The notes under the pieces are model-generated. The model made no database searches. It saw nothing but the letters and a program-made list of their open reading frames with translations, and was not told the DNA's origin. A stretch of DNA of 64,000 nt from Pseudomonas viridiflava (GTDB taxonomy: Bacteria; Pseudomonadota; Gammaproteobacteria; Pseudomonadales; Pseudomonadaceae): positions 62,001 through 126,000 of the forward strand of contig NZ_UTHA01000050.1 of the NCBI RefSeq assembly GCF_900582195.1, given 5' to 3'. Positions 32,976-43,128 of this stretch are shown here, one piece after another. Every line of letters begins with the position of its first letter. Within the stretch, counting starts at the first letter, position 1. The translations under genes and the position numbers were made by a program.

Positions 32976-33572
32976 TTATTGCGCGTTCAGGTTTTGCCAA
33001 CAGGGTATGCCGAAATGGCCCAACAGTTCTGCGGTTTCGCAAACTGGCAGCCCGACCACCGCCGAATAGCTGCCATTGAGCCCGGCGACAAACACTGCGC
33101 CGAGTCCCTGAATGCCATAACCGCCGGCCTTGTCCCGCGGCTCGCCGCTGGCCCAATAGGCAGCAGCTTCTTCACCGTTGATCGGACGGAACCGCACCAG
33201 ACTGCGCACCACCCGCGACTCGCAGCGCGCGCCCTCGAGCACGGCGATGGCGGTCAGCACTTCATGCTCCTTGCCAGACAACATCATCAGCATGGCGCAT
33301 GCATCGGCTTCGTCCACCGGTTTGCCAAGAATTTTGCCGTCCAGCACCACGGCAGTGTCGGCACCCAGCACGCAGAATGGCTGAGCGGACACGACGGTGC
33401 GGCGCCCGGCTTCGGCCTTGCCGCGCGCCAGACGCTCGACATAGGTTGACGGCGATTCTTCGGGTAATGGGGTTTCGTCGATATCCGCACTGATGGCGGC
33501 GAATGGAACGCCGATCTGTGTGAGCAATTCACGGCGGCGCGGCGATCCGGAGGCGAGGTAAAGCGGCTTCAT
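32976..33572 (-). CDS. maf: Maf-family nucleotide pyrophosphatase (YhdE type)
   Basis: 198-aa Maf protein with the signature [16 protein letters not shown] and [22 protein letters not shown]. The mreBCD-maf-rng order matches E. coli yhdE, whose product hydrolyses dTTP/UTP and modified pyrimidines; the subfamily is inferred from this order. Start [13 protein letters not shown] at 33572 with GGGAGA upstream; an in-frame extension to 33677 overlaps the mreD end and is rejected. Confidence 0.9.
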   Translation of the reverse strand: MKPLYLASGSPRRRELLTQIGVPFAAISADIDETPLPEESPSTYVERLARGKAEAGRRTVVSAQPFCVLGADTAVVLDGKILGKPVDEADACAMLMMLSGKEHEVLTAIAVLEGARCESRVVRSLVRFRPINGEEAAAYWASGEPRDKAGGYGIQGLGAVFVAGLNGSYSAVVGLPVCETAELLGHFGIPCWQNLNAQ

Positions 33573-33609
33573 CAAAACATCTCCCTGTTCAGTGCCCAGC
33601 TTCACCGGC

Positions 33610-34101
33610 TCAATTGATTTTGTAGCGTCGGCGCAATCCGCGTAGGGCAAAGCTGACCCAAGGCCAGAGCAAAGCACTGACCAGCGCCGGTAGCACCAGC
33701 GCCAGGGTTGGTTGACGGTTACCGGTCAAGGCACTGAGCCACAACTGCACCAGTTGCGCGAGACCGAAGATCACCAGAATCACCAGGCATTGCTGCCACA
33801 TCGGGAACATCCGCAGGCGTTGTTGCAATGACAGAACGAGGAAGGTGATCAGCGTCAGGATCAACGCGTTCTGCCCCAGCAGCGTGCCGTAGAGCACATC
33901 TTCAGCCAGGCCCAGACAGAACGCCGTGACCATGCCGACCGTTTGCGGCATGTACAGCGCCCAGAATGTCAGGAGCAGCGCCAGCCACAGCGGGCGCAGG
34001 ATTTCCATGAATTGCGGCAACGGCGAGACACTGAGCAACATGCCAATGAGAAACGTCAGCCAGACGATCCAGCCGTTTCGCGATGCAGTAGCCCCGACCA
34101 T
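33610..34101 (-). CDS. mreD: Rod-shape protein MreD
   Basis: 163-aa inner-membrane protein with about five helices ([32 protein letters not shown] and others), part of the MreBCD-RodA-PBP2 elongasome. Start ATG overlaps the mreC stop by one base, so the two are coupled. Confidence 0.92.
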   Translation of the reverse strand: MVGATASRNGWIVWLTFLIGMLLSVSPLPQFMEILRPLWLALLLTFWALYMPQTVGMVTAFCLGLAEDVLYGTLLGQNALILTLITFLVLSLQQRLRMFPMWQQCLVILVIFGLAQLVQLWLSALTGNRQPTLALVLPALVSALLWPWVSFALRGLRRRYKIN

Positions 34102-35246
34102 TATTCTTGTCTCCCGGTTGTCGCCGGTGCACTGACGGGCGGTTTGGCCGCAGGTCGTGCAGCGGGCTGGGCAGCTGGAGGTTTGCTGGCCGCCGGCGTG
34201 GATGCCGGTGGTTTCGCCGCCGCAGGCGGTTTACTTGCAGCGGGTTTGGCCGGTGTGGCACTGGCGGCAGCGGTCGGTGCGGCAGGTGTTACAGGCGCCG
34301 GAGCAGCAGCGGCTGCCGGCGCGGCCACGGTTTTCGGCACAGTGACCGGAATAATCGGCCCACCGCCGAAGGCATCAAGATTTTCCTGCGCTTGCGCGGC
34401 ATCGTTGGCGCGCTCTTCGGCGGTGCGACTGTCACTGAACACCAGCAACAGGTAGCGGCTACGGTTGAGCGCGGCAGTCGGTACCGCTCGAACGATCGCG
34501 AACGGCTGGCCGGAATCGTGGATCACTTCCTTGACCGTGGCGACCGGATAACCGGCCGGGAAACGCTGGCCAAGGCCGGAGCTGACCAGCAGATCGCCCT
34601 CTTTGATATCGGCGGTGTCAGCGACGTGACGCAGTTCCAGACGCTCCGGGTTGCCGGTGCCACTGGCAATCGCGCGCAGACCGTTGCGGTTCACCTGCAC
34701 GGGAATACTGTGAGTGGTGTCGGTCAACAACAATACACGGGAGGTGTAAGGCATCAATTCGACCACTTGCCCCATCAGACCGCGCGCATCGAGCACCGGC
34801 TGCCCGAGCACCACGCCATCACGCTCACCTTTATTGATGATGATGCGATGGGTAAAGGGATTGGGGTCCATGCCGATCAACTCGGCCACTTCGACCTTTT
34901 CATTGACCAGCGCCGAGGAATTGAGCAACTCGCGCAGCCGAACGTTCTGCTCGGTAAGGGCGGCAAGCTTTTGCATGCGCCCCTGATACAGCAGGTTTTC
35001 AGTCTTGAGTTTTTCGTTTTCGGCGACGAGTTCGGTGCGACTGCCGAACTGGCTGGCAATCCCTTCCCACAGGCGTCCCGGTAGATCGGTAATCCAGTAG
35101 GCGTCCATCAACACCAGCGACGCTTGTTTGCGCGCGGGCTTGAGCAAGTCGAAGCGGGCATCGACCACCATCAGCGCGACCGATAGCACGGCCAGCACCA
35201 ACAGGCGCACACCCAACGAAGGGCCTTTGGCGAAAAGCGGTTTAAT
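34101..35246 (-). CDS. mreC: Rod-shape protein MreC, probable ATT start
   Basis: 381 aa if started at ATT 35246. Cytoplasmic IKPLFAKGPS, one membrane helix (LGVRLLVLAVLSVALMVVD), a coiled coil (ENEKLKTENLLYQGRMQKLA), the periplasmic MreC beta domains and an unusual 75-residue Ala/Pro/Lys tail. No ATG, GTG or TTG lies between the upstream stop (35282-35280) and TTG 35216, which would cut into the helix flank and has no Shine-Dalgarno; ATT 35246 has GGGAGGAG 6 nt upstream. MreC scaffolds the elongasome. If ATT is wrong, the start is TTG 35216 (371 aa). Confidence 0.88.
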   Translation of the reverse strand: MKPLFAKGPSLGVRLLVLAVLSVALMVVDARFDLLKPARKQASLVLMDAYWITDLPGRLWEGIASQFGSRTELVAENEKLKTENLLYQGRMQKLAALTEQNVRLRELLNSSALVNEKVEVAELIGMDPNPFTHRIIINKGERDGVVLGQPVLDARGLMGQVVELMPYTSRVLLLTDTTHSIPVQVNRNGLRAIASGTGNPERLELRHVADTADIKEGDLLVSSGLGQRFPAGYPVATVKEVIHDSGQPFAIVRAVPTAALNRSRYLLLVFSDSRTAEERANDAAQAQENLDAFGGGPIIPVTVPKTVAAPAAAAAPAPVTPAAPTAAASATPAKPAASKPPAAAKPPASTPAASKPPAAQPAARPAAKPPVSAPATTGRQE

Positions 35247-35331
35247 AAGCCGCTCCTCCCAGGCAAATGTTCTGTTTATTCATACGGCATCAAACCGGCC
35301 TGGATGAAGACTGACAGAAGATAAACGCCAA

Positions 35332-35357
35332 CAGGCAGCACTGCAAAGTGCTGCCTG
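35332..35357 (-). other. Strong hairpin between mreB and mreC
   Basis: CAGGCAGCACT and AGTGCTGCCTG form an 11-bp perfect stem around a 4-nt loop, in the 141-bp mreB-mreC gap. On the minus strand only a weak T-rich tail follows (TTGGCGTTTATC). It may reduce readthrough or protect the mreB message, giving more MreB than MreCD. Confidence 0.55.
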
Positions 35358-35387
35358 CGCGCTCACCCACGTATTGCACCCGGCGAC

Positions 35388-36437
<1,050 letters not shown>

Positions 36438-36469
36438 CTAGGCAACGCGTGGGTAAAAAAGTGCGGCAA

Positions 36470-36498
36470 ACTCTAACAACGACAGGGATTTTGGGCAA
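36470..36498 (-). promoter_or_regulatory. Candidate sigma-70 promoter of mreB
   Basis: On the minus strand TTGCCC (36498-36493), a 17-nt spacer and TAGAGT (36475-36470): four of six matches at each hexamer with ideal spacing, 45 nt before the mreB ATG. Confidence 0.4.
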
Positions 36499-36636
36499 GG
36501 CGCCAATATGTTAAATTGGCCGCTTTTCTGTGCACCAAGCCCCACAATCGCGGCCTTATGACCGTAGAAGTGCGGTAGTGTTCCGACAATCTAACACACG
36601 GACGCCGTCCGTTCTGTTTTCCACAGGAGAATCCCG

Positions 36637-36924
36637 ATGGCGCTAGAACGCTCCGACGTGGAAAAAATCGCTCATCTGGCCTGCCTTGGCCTCAATGATG
36701 CCGATCTTCCACACATTACTTCCGCCCTCAACAGCATTCTCGGTCTGGTCGACGAAATGCAGGCTGTTAATACCGACGGAATCGAGCCTCTGGCCCACCC
36801 GCTGGAAGCCAGTCAGCGCCTGCGCGCCGACGTCGTGACCGAGAGCAATCACCGCGAGGCCTACCAGTCCATCGCACCAGCGGTCGAAAACGGCCTGTAT
36901 CTGGTTCCGAAAGTCATCGACTAA
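36637..36924 (+). CDS. gatC: Asp-tRNA(Asn)/Glu-tRNA(Gln) amidotransferase subunit C
   Basis: 95-aa GatC, the small subunit that joins GatA and GatB. Starts [19 protein letters not shown] after CAGGAGA. Cytosolic complex that amidates misacylated Glu-tRNA(Gln) or Asp-tRNA(Asn). 16 nt before gatA. Confidence 0.95.
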   Translation: MALERSDVEKIAHLACLGLNDADLPHITSALNSILGLVDEMQAVNTDGIEPLAHPLEASQRLRADVVTESNHREAYQSIAPAVENGLYLVPKVID

Positions 36925-36940
36925 AGGGAAAGAGCCTGCA

Positions 36941-38392
36941 ATGCATCAAATGACTCTGGCCGAGATCGCCCGCGGTCTCGCCGATAAAAAGTTTTCCTCC
37001 GAAGAGCTGACCAAAGTCCTGCTGGCGCGCATCACCCAGCTTGATCCGCAGCTCAACAGTTTCATCAGCCTCACCGAAGCGCTGGCCCTCGAGCAGGCGA
37101 AAGCCGCCGATGCCCGCCGTGCCAACGGTGAGAGCGGCGCCCTGCTCGGTGCGCCGATCGCTCACAAAGACCTGTTCTGCACTCAGGGCATTCGCACCAG
37201 CTGCGGCTCGAAGATGCTCGACAACTTCAAAGCCCCGTATGACGCCACCGTGGTCGCGAAGCTGGCGGCTGCCGGCGCCGTGACGCTGGGTAAGACCAAC
37301 ATGGACGAATTCGCCATGGGTTCGGCCAACGAGTCGAGCTGGTACGGCGCGGTGAAAAACCCGTGGAGCCTGGAACACGTACCGGGCGGTTCGTCCGGCG
37401 GCTCGGCGGCGGCGGTTGCCGCTCGTCTGTTGCCAGCGGCGACGGCCACCGACACTGGCGGTTCGATTCGTCAGCCGGCAGCGTTCACCAACCTCACCGG
37501 CCTGAAGCCGACCTACGGTCGCGTTTCGCGCTGGGGCATGATCGCTTACGCCTCCAGCCTCGATCAGGGCGGCCCCTTGGCGCGCACGGCCGAAGACTGC
37601 GCGATTTTGTTGCAGGGTATGGCCGGCTTCGATCAGAACGACTCCACCAGCATCGATGAGCCAGTGCCGGATTACTCCGCAAGCCTGGGCGATTCGCTGC
37701 AAGGCCTGCGCATCGGCGTGCCGAAGGAATACTTCAGCGCTGGTCTCGACCCGCGTATCGCCGAGCTGATTCAGAACAGCATCAAAGAGCTGCAGAAGCT
37801 CGGTGCCGTGATCAAGGAAATCAGCCTGCCGAACATGCAGCACGCCATTCCTGCGTACTACGTGATCGCGCCAGCAGAGGCTTCTTCCAACCTGTCGCGT
37901 TTCGACGGCGTGCGTTTCGGCCACCGTTGCGAGCAACCGAAAGACCTGATCGACCTGTACAAGCGCTCCCGTGGCGAAGGCTTCGGCCCGGAAGTCCAGC
38001 GCCGGATCATGGTCGGCGCCTACGCGCTGTCCGCCGGTTACTACGACGCCTACTACCTGAAAGCGCAGAAGATCCGTCGTCTGGTGAAGAACGATTTCAT
38101 GGCTGCCTTTAATGAAGTCGACATCATCCTCGGCCCGACCACGCCAAACCCGGCCTGGAAGCTTGGCGCGAAGAACAGCGACCCGGTTGCAGCCTATCTG
38201 GAAGACGTCTACACCATCACCGCCAACCTCGCGGGCCTGCCGGGCCTGTCGATGCCGGCCGGTTTTGTCGACGGTCTGCCGGTGGGCGTGCAGTTGCTCG
38301 CGCCGTACTTCCAGGAAGGTCGCCTGTTGAACGTTGCTCACCAGTACCAGCTCAACACTGACTGGCACACCCGCACCCCAACCGGCTTCTGA
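36941..38392 (+). CDS. gatA: tRNA amidotransferase subunit A (glutaminase)
   Basis: 483-aa amidase-signature enzyme giving ammonia to GatB. The Ser-cisSer-Lys triad is visible: Lys76 (IAHKDLFCT), Ser151 (GGSSGGSAA) and Ser175 ([10 protein letters not shown]). Typical length. In the gatCAB operon, 10 nt before gatB. Confidence 0.97.
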   Translation: MHQMTLAEIARGLADKKFSSEELTKVLLARITQLDPQLNSFISLTEALALEQAKAADARRANGESGALLGAPIAHKDLFCTQGIRTSCGSKMLDNFKAPYDATVVAKLAAAGAVTLGKTNMDEFAMGSANESSWYGAVKNPWSLEHVPGGSSGGSAAAVAARLLPAATATDTGGSIRQPAAFTNLTGLKPTYGRVSRWGMIAYASSLDQGGPLARTAEDCAILLQGMAGFDQNDSTSIDEPVPDYSASLGDSLQGLRIGVPKEYFSAGLDPRIAELIQNSIKELQKLGAVIKEISLPNMQHAIPAYYVIAPAEASSNLSRFDGVRFGHRCEQPKDLIDLYKRSRGEGFGPEVQRRIMVGAYALSAGYYDAYYLKAQKIRRLVKNDFMAAFNEVDIILGPTTPNPAWKLGAKNSDPVAAYLEDVYTITANLAGLPGLSMPAGFVDGLPVGVQLLAPYFQEGRLLNVAHQYQLNTDWHTRTPTGF

Positions 38393-38402
38393 GGAGACAC
38401 AC

Positions 38403-39848
38403 ATGCAATGGGAAGTCGTGATCGGGCTGGAGATTCACACTCAGCTCACCACCCGGTCGAAAATCTTTTCCGGTAGTTCCACCACATTCGGCTCCGAGCC
38501 GAACACCCAGGCCAGCCTGATCGACCTGGGCATGCCCGGCGTTCTGCCGGTGCTGAACCAGGAAGCGGTGCGCATGGCGGTGATGTTCGGTCTGGCGATT
38601 GACGCCGAGATCGGTCAGCACAACGTGTTCGCCCGCAAAAACTACTTCTACCCGGACCTGCCGAAGGGCTACCAGATCAGCCAGATGGAGTTGCCGATCG
38701 TCGGCAAGGGACACCTGGACATCGCCCTGGAAGACGGCACGGTCAAACGTGTCGGCATCACCCGCGCGCACCTGGAAGAAGACGCCGGCAAGAGCCTGCA
38801 CGAAGAATTCAACGGTGCCACCGGCATCGACCTGAACCGTGCCGGCACGCCGCTGCTGGAAATCGTTTCCGAGCCTGACATGCGCAGCGCCAAGGAAGCC
38901 GTGGCTTACGTCAAGGCAATCCACGCACTCGTGCGCTACCTGGGCATCTGCGACGGCAACATGGCCGAGGGTTCGCTGCGTTGCGACTGCAACGTGTCGA
39001 TCCGTCCGAAAGGCCAGGTTGAGTTCGGCACGCGTTGCGAGATCAAGAACGTCAACTCGTTCCGCTTCATCGAGAAGGCGATCAACTCCGAGATCCAGCG
39101 TCAGATCGAGCTGATCGAAGACGGCGGCAAAGTAATCCAGCAGACCCGTCTGTACGATCCGAACAAGGACGAGACCCGTCCGATGCGTTCGAAAGAGGAA
39201 GCCAACGACTACCGTTACTTCCCCGATCCGGATCTGCTGCCGGTGGTTATCGAAGAGTCGTTCCTCGGCGAGGTGCGCGCCACCTTGCCGGAACTGCCAC
39301 CGCAGAAACGCGAGCGCTTCCAGAGCCAGTTCGGTCTGTCGGCGTATGACGCCAACGTGCTGGCCACCAGCCGTGAGCAGGCGGACTACTTCGAGAAAGT
39401 CGCGGCCATCGGCGGCGACGCCAAACTGGCGGCGAACTGGGTGATGGTCGAGTTGGGCAGCCTGCTCAACAAGCAAGGCCTGGACATCGACGAGTCGCCG
39501 GTTTCTGCCGAACTGCTGGGCGGCATGCTGCAGCGCATCAAGGACAACACCATCTCCGGCAAGATCGCCAAAGTGGTGTTCGAAGCGATGGCCAACGGCG
39601 AGGGCAGCGCGGACGAGATCATCGAAAAACGCGGCCTGAAGCAAGTGACCGACAGCGGTGCAATCTCGGCGGTGCTGGACGAAATGCTCGCGGCCAACGC
39701 CGAGCAAGTTGAACAATACCGTGCGGCTGATGAAGCCAAACGCGGCAAGATGTTCGGCTTCTTCGTCGGCCAGGCGATGAAAGCGTCCAAAGGCAAAGCC
39801 AACCCGCAGCAAGTGAACGAACTGCTGAAAAGCAAGCTCGAAGGCTGA
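38403..39848 (+). CDS. gatB: tRNA amidotransferase subunit B
   Basis: 481-aa kinase/transamidase subunit that activates the tRNA-bound Glu or Asp. Starts [15 protein letters not shown]; GatB signature [11 protein letters not shown] and the C-terminal YqeY-like tail ([19 protein letters not shown]) are present. Start 38403 preceded by GAGGAGAC; a longer in-frame opening upstream overlaps gatA and is rejected. Confidence 0.96.
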   Translation: MQWEVVIGLEIHTQLTTRSKIFSGSSTTFGSEPNTQASLIDLGMPGVLPVLNQEAVRMAVMFGLAIDAEIGQHNVFARKNYFYPDLPKGYQISQMELPIVGKGHLDIALEDGTVKRVGITRAHLEEDAGKSLHEEFNGATGIDLNRAGTPLLEIVSEPDMRSAKEAVAYVKAIHALVRYLGICDGNMAEGSLRCDCNVSIRPKGQVEFGTRCEIKNVNSFRFIEKAINSEIQRQIELIEDGGKVIQQTRLYDPNKDETRPMRSKEEANDYRYFPDPDLLPVVIEESFLGEVRATLPELPPQKRERFQSQFGLSAYDANVLATSREQADYFEKVAAIGGDAKLAANWVMVELGSLLNKQGLDIDESPVSAELLGGMLQRIKDNTISGKIAKVVFEAMANGEGSADEIIEKRGLKQVTDSGAISAVLDEMLAANAEQVEQYRAADEAKRGKMFGFFVGQAMKASKGKANPQQVNELLKSKLEG

Positions 39849-39856
39849 CCACAATG

Positions 39857-39879
39857 GAGCCAGATCCAAAGCCTGGCTC
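39857..39879 (+). terminator. Possible terminator of gatCAB
   Basis: GAGCCAG and CTGGCTC (7 bp, 9-nt loop) nine bases after the gatB stop, followed by TATTCC. Moderate at best. Confidence 0.45.
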
Positions 39880-39886
39880 TATTCCC

Positions 39887-39976
39887 TGTGGGAGCGAGCC
39901 TGCTCGCGAAAGCGCCATGACATCCAATAGAGATATTGAATGTGACGGCCTCTTCGCGAGCAGGCTCGCTCCCACA
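39887..39976. repeat. Inverted REP pair
   Basis: TGTGGGAGCGAGCCTGCTCG and its inverse at the two ends of a 90-bp block between gatB and the RlpA-like gene. The right end is only 9 nt from the Shine-Dalgarno of that gene. Confidence 0.85.
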
Positions 39977-39997
39977 TTGTTATTTGGGAGCTTTCGA

Positions 39998-40369
39998 ATG
40001 AAACGGCTGCTCGGCGCCTGCGCCCTGCTCTCCTTGCTGGCCGGTTGCGCCAGCACCGACACCATCGACCCGCACGGTTATGACCAGACCGGCGTCGCCT
40101 CTTATTACGGTGCCAAACACCACGGTAAACGCACCGCCAGTGGCGAGCCGTTCAACCAGAATTCCCTGACCGCCGCCCACCGCCAGCTACCCTTCGGCAC
40201 GCGGGTGAAGGTCACCAACCTGAAAAACGATGAGTCCGTCGTGGTCCGCATCAATGACCGTGGCCCGCACACACGCGGGCGCCTGATCGACGTGTCCCGC
40301 GAGGCCGCCGAACAGCTCGGCATGCTGCGCAGCGGCACCGCACGGGTTCGCGTGCAGGCCCTCGACTGA
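39998..40369 (+). CDS. RlpA-like lipoprotein with double-psi beta-barrel
   Basis: 123 aa. Lipoprotein signal peptide with lipobox LAGC (Cys17), then a double-psi beta-barrel of the RlpA family (GVASYYGAKHHGKRTASGEPFNQ, VRINDRGPHTRGRLIDVS). Only the barrel is present; the SPOR domain of full RlpA, a lytic transglycosylase at the septum in P. aeruginosa, is missing, so this is the short paralog (like PA4485). ATG 39998 follows GGGAG. Role in the wall is by family. Confidence 0.88.
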   Translation: MKRLLGACALLSLLAGCASTDTIDPHGYDQTGVASYYGAKHHGKRTASGEPFNQNSLTAAHRQLPFGTRVKVTNLKNDESVVVRINDRGPHTRGRLIDVSREAAEQLGMLRSGTARVRVQALD

Positions 40370-40415
40370 TGGAGCGCTGACCATTTTCGGATTAGCCGAT
40401 TTACCCCTGATCAGC

Positions 40416-41477
40416 GTGATCGAACTGCTCGCCGGTCTGTGCCTGCTGATCTTCGGCGCCGAACTGATGGTGCGTGCGGCGGTGCGTCTGGCTGCGCGCC
40501 TGCATGTGCGACCGCTGATCATCGGCCTGACCATCGTCGCCCTCGGCAGCAGTGCGCCGCAAATGGCCGTCAGCCTGCAAGCCGCATTGGCGCACAACCC
40601 CGACATCGCGGTCGGCAGCGTGGTCGGCAGCAGCATCTTCAACATCCTCGTCACCCTCGGCCTGTCAGCGCTGATCATTCCTCTACGTGTCTCGCGGCAA
40701 CTGGTGCGGCTGGATATTCCGCTGATGATCGGCGCCAGCCTGCTGGTGTTCGTATTGGCGTGGAACGAAGAGATCGGGCGCTTCGACGGCATCCTGTTGT
40801 TGGCCGCACTGGCGCTGTATCTCGGCTTATTGTTGCGCCAGTCACGGCACTCGACGCGGCCGCACACGGAGCGCGTTGAAACAAGCCAAGCGTCGTGGAT
40901 CGGCAGTTCGCTGATGATCATCGTCGGTTTGGCGATGCTGGTATTTGCCGGGCACCTTTTGCTCGGAGCGGCTGTGGTGGTGGCAACTGATCTTGGATTT
41001 TCCGAGCGCGTCATTGGCCTGACCGTTGTCGCTGTCGGCACCTCTCTCCCGGAACTGGCAACCTCGCTGATCGCCGCACTGCGCGGGCAACGGGATATTG
41101 CCGTCGGCAACGTGATCGGTGCCAACCTGTTCAATCTGCTAGGGGTGCTGGGTCTGACGGCGTTGATCGCTCCAACGCCGCTGTCGGTATCGCCTAATGC
41201 ACTGGATTTCGACCTGCCGGTGATGCTCGGCGTCGCCGCGCTGTGCCTGCCGGTGTTCTATTCCGGCTACCGCGTGACGCGTGCAGAAGGTTTGTTGCTG
41301 CTCGGTTTGTATCTGGCCTATGGGCTGCACGTGGTGTCGTTCACCACCGGCATGCCGCTGGCCGGCAAGCTTGAGCGGCTGATGCTGTTTTATGTCTTGC
41401 CGACGCTGTTGACGTTTCTGCTGTTCACGTCGATCCGCGCCTGGCGCCGCCAACACCACAAGAGTGATAAACCATGA
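40416..41477 (+). CDS. CaCA-family Na/Ca-type antiporter with altered first alpha-repeat
   Basis: 353-aa inner-membrane antiporter with two alpha-repeats in about ten helices. The second repeat is canonical (VAVGTSLPELATS with Glu213, GANLFN with Asn237). The first reads VALGSSAPQMAVS and GSSIFN: the usual ion-ligand Glu is Gln49 and the usual Asn is Ser73, so ion choice or stoichiometry may differ from Na/Ca exchange. GTG 40416 lacks a Shine-Dalgarno; an in-frame ATT at 40383 has GGAG 8 nt upstream and would add IFGLADLPLIS, so the start is uncertain. Its stop overlaps the next gene. Confidence 0.85.
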   Translation: MIELLAGLCLLIFGAELMVRAAVRLAARLHVRPLIIGLTIVALGSSAPQMAVSLQAALAHNPDIAVGSVVGSSIFNILVTLGLSALIIPLRVSRQLVRLDIPLMIGASLLVFVLAWNEEIGRFDGILLLAALALYLGLLLRQSRHSTRPHTERVETSQASWIGSSLMIIVGLAMLVFAGHLLLGAAVVVATDLGFSERVIGLTVVAVGTSLPELATSLIAALRGQRDIAVGNVIGANLFNLLGVLGLTALIAPTPLSVSPNALDFDLPVMLGVAALCLPVFYSGYRVTRAEGLLLLGLYLAYGLHVVSFTTGMPLAGKLERLMLFYVLPTLLTFLLFTSIRAWRRQHHKSDKP

Positions 41478-41854
41478 CCGAATCGAAGCAGTCCGGGGTT
41501 GAAGTCCGCCGCCAGGTAATGGGCGATGCGTTTGTAGATCGCGCCTTGGGCAACGCTACCGAGTTCACCCAACCGTTGCAGGATTTCGTCAATGAACATG
41601 CCTGGGGTGGCGTGTGGAATCGTGAAGGTCTGCCGTTGAAGACCCGCAGCCTGATTACTCTTGCAGCGCTGACCGCGTTGAAGTGCCCGCAAGAGCTGAA
41701 AGGCCATGTGCGCGGCGCGCTGAACAATGGCTGCACGGTGGAAGAGATTCGTGAGGCGTTGCTGCATTGCGCGGTATATGCCGGCGTGCCGGCGGCGATT
41801 GATGCGTTTCGTGCGGCGCAGGAAGTGATTGATACCTACCAGAAACCTGATTGA
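41474..41854 (+). CDS. Carboxymuconolactone decarboxylase (PcaC-like) family protein
   Basis: 126 aa, full length for the PcaC group. Core motif GHVRGALNNGCTVEEIREAL followed by HCAVYAGVPAAIDAF. PcaC acts in protocatechuate breakdown, but here no other pca gene is near; the neighbour is an ion antiporter whose stop it overlaps by 4 nt (ATGA). It lacks the CxxC of AhpD peroxidases. Substrate unknown. Confidence 0.85.
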   Translation: MTESKQSGVEVRRQVMGDAFVDRALGNATEFTQPLQDFVNEHAWGGVWNREGLPLKTRSLITLAALTALKCPQELKGHVRGALNNGCTVEEIREALLHCAVYAGVPAAIDAFRAAQEVIDTYQKPD

Positions 41855-41866
41855 TTCAACTGACGC

Positions 41867-41937
41867 CTTCGCGAGCAGGCCCGCTCCCACATTGGAATGC
41901 ATTTCACATGTGGGAGCGAGCCTGCTCGCGAAGAGGC
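41867..41937. repeat. Inverted REP pair
   Basis: CTTCGCGAGCAGGCCCGCTC and TGTGGGAGCGAGCCTGCTCG face each other across about 16 bp, between convergent genes; could stop transcription from both sides. Confidence 0.85.
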
Positions 41938-41962
41938 CCTAAGCAACACCACAACATCAAAA

Positions 41963-42904
41963 TCAGATCCACCCACCCCACTGCAAAACAAAGATCCCGA
42001 CATTGGTGGTAATCGCCGCCATCAACGTGGTCATCACGATAATCGCCGCCGCCAGCTCATGATTACCCTGCGCCGCGCGGGCCATGACGAAACTCGCCGC
42101 CGCCGTCGGGCTGCCGAAATACAGAAACAGAATCCCCAACTCCGCCCCGCGAAATCCCCAGAACCACGCGCCCAATGTTGCCAGCACCGGCAAACCGATC
42201 ATCTTCACCAGGCTCGAGCTCAGCGCCATGTTGCCGCTCTTGCGCAATGCCGCCAGCGACAGGGTTCCGCCAATGCAGATCAGCGCCAGTGGCAAGGTAG
42301 TCTGCGCCAGATACTGCCCGGACGTTTCCAGCCAGCCGGGCAAACCTATCTTGAAATAAGCAAACGGCGCCGCGGCAATCACGCTGATAATCAGCGGATT
42401 GCTGAACACGCTTTTGCAGATGCTCCACGGATCGGACTTGATCACCGGGCTGTACACCGCCAGCACGATGGTCGACAGCGTGTTGTAAAACAGGATCACC
42501 AGCGCCGCGAGAATCGCCCCGAGGGAAATCCCGTAATCGCCGTACATGCTCGCGGCCAGTGCCAGACCGATCACACCGTTGTTGCCACGAAACGCGCCCT
42601 GGGTGTAGATGCCGCGATCTTCGCGCGGGCAACGGAAAATCGCCCAGCCCCAGGCCAAGGCAAAGCTGACCAGCGTGGCGAGGGAAAAGTAGATCAGCAA
42701 GGACGGTTGCAGAGCGGCGTGCAGGTCGGCGTGCAGAATGCCGAGGAACAGCAGCGCCGGCATGGTCACGTTGAACACCAGCGACGAAGCGGTGTGGATG
42801 AAGTTGTCGTTGATCCAGTCGATGCGCTTGAGCAGCACACCGAGAAACAGCATGGCAAACACCGGCGCGGTGATGTTCAGGGTTTCGAGGAAGATTGCCA
42901 GCAT
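41963..42904 (-). CDS. AEC-family (auxin efflux/malate permease-like) transporter
   Basis: 313-aa carrier with about ten helices (MLAIFLETLNITAPVFAMLF start; FALAWGWAIFRC; GFRGAELGILFLYFGSPTAA). AEC members export or import small carboxylates or auxin-like acids. Nearness to the galactarate genes suggests an organic acid, but it is separated from them by a repeat block and may be unrelated. Confidence 0.87.
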   Translation of the reverse strand: MLAIFLETLNITAPVFAMLFLGVLLKRIDWINDNFIHTASSLVFNVTMPALLFLGILHADLHAALQPSLLIYFSLATLVSFALAWGWAIFRCPREDRGIYTQGAFRGNNGVIGLALAASMYGDYGISLGAILAALVILFYNTLSTIVLAVYSPVIKSDPWSICKSVFSNPLIISVIAAAPFAYFKIGLPGWLETSGQYLAQTTLPLALICIGGTLSLAALRKSGNMALSSSLVKMIGLPVLATLGAWFWGFRGAELGILFLYFGSPTAAASFVMARAAQGNHELAAAIIVMTTLMAAITTNVGIFVLQWGGWI

Positions 42905-42960
42905 GCCGGGGAGCCTTGGGTGAGCGTCGTTAGGGGGCTAATGATAAGCCACTTTCACCC

Positions 42961-43070
42961 TGATCGTTCCCACGCTCTGCGTGGGAACGCCTCCTGTGAC
43001 GCTCCGCGTCACGCTTTTGGGACGCAGAGCGTCCTGGGCTGCATTCCCACGCGGAGCGTGGGAACGATCA
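42961..43070. repeat. GATCGTTCCCACGC repeat block
   Basis: TGATCGTTCCCACGC at the left and its inverse at the right (GCGTGGGAACGATCA) enclose 110 bp made of hairpins (CCCACGC-tct-GCGTGGG; GTGACGC/GCGTCAC; CCCACGC-gga-GCGTGGG). A dispersed intergenic repeat known from many fluorescent pseudomonads; lies between AEC carrier and garD. Confidence 0.75.
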
Positions 43071-43128
43071 AAGCGCATTTCAATGTAAGAGCTGCCGCAG
43101 GCTGCGATCTTTCCAAGGCGACGCGGTT

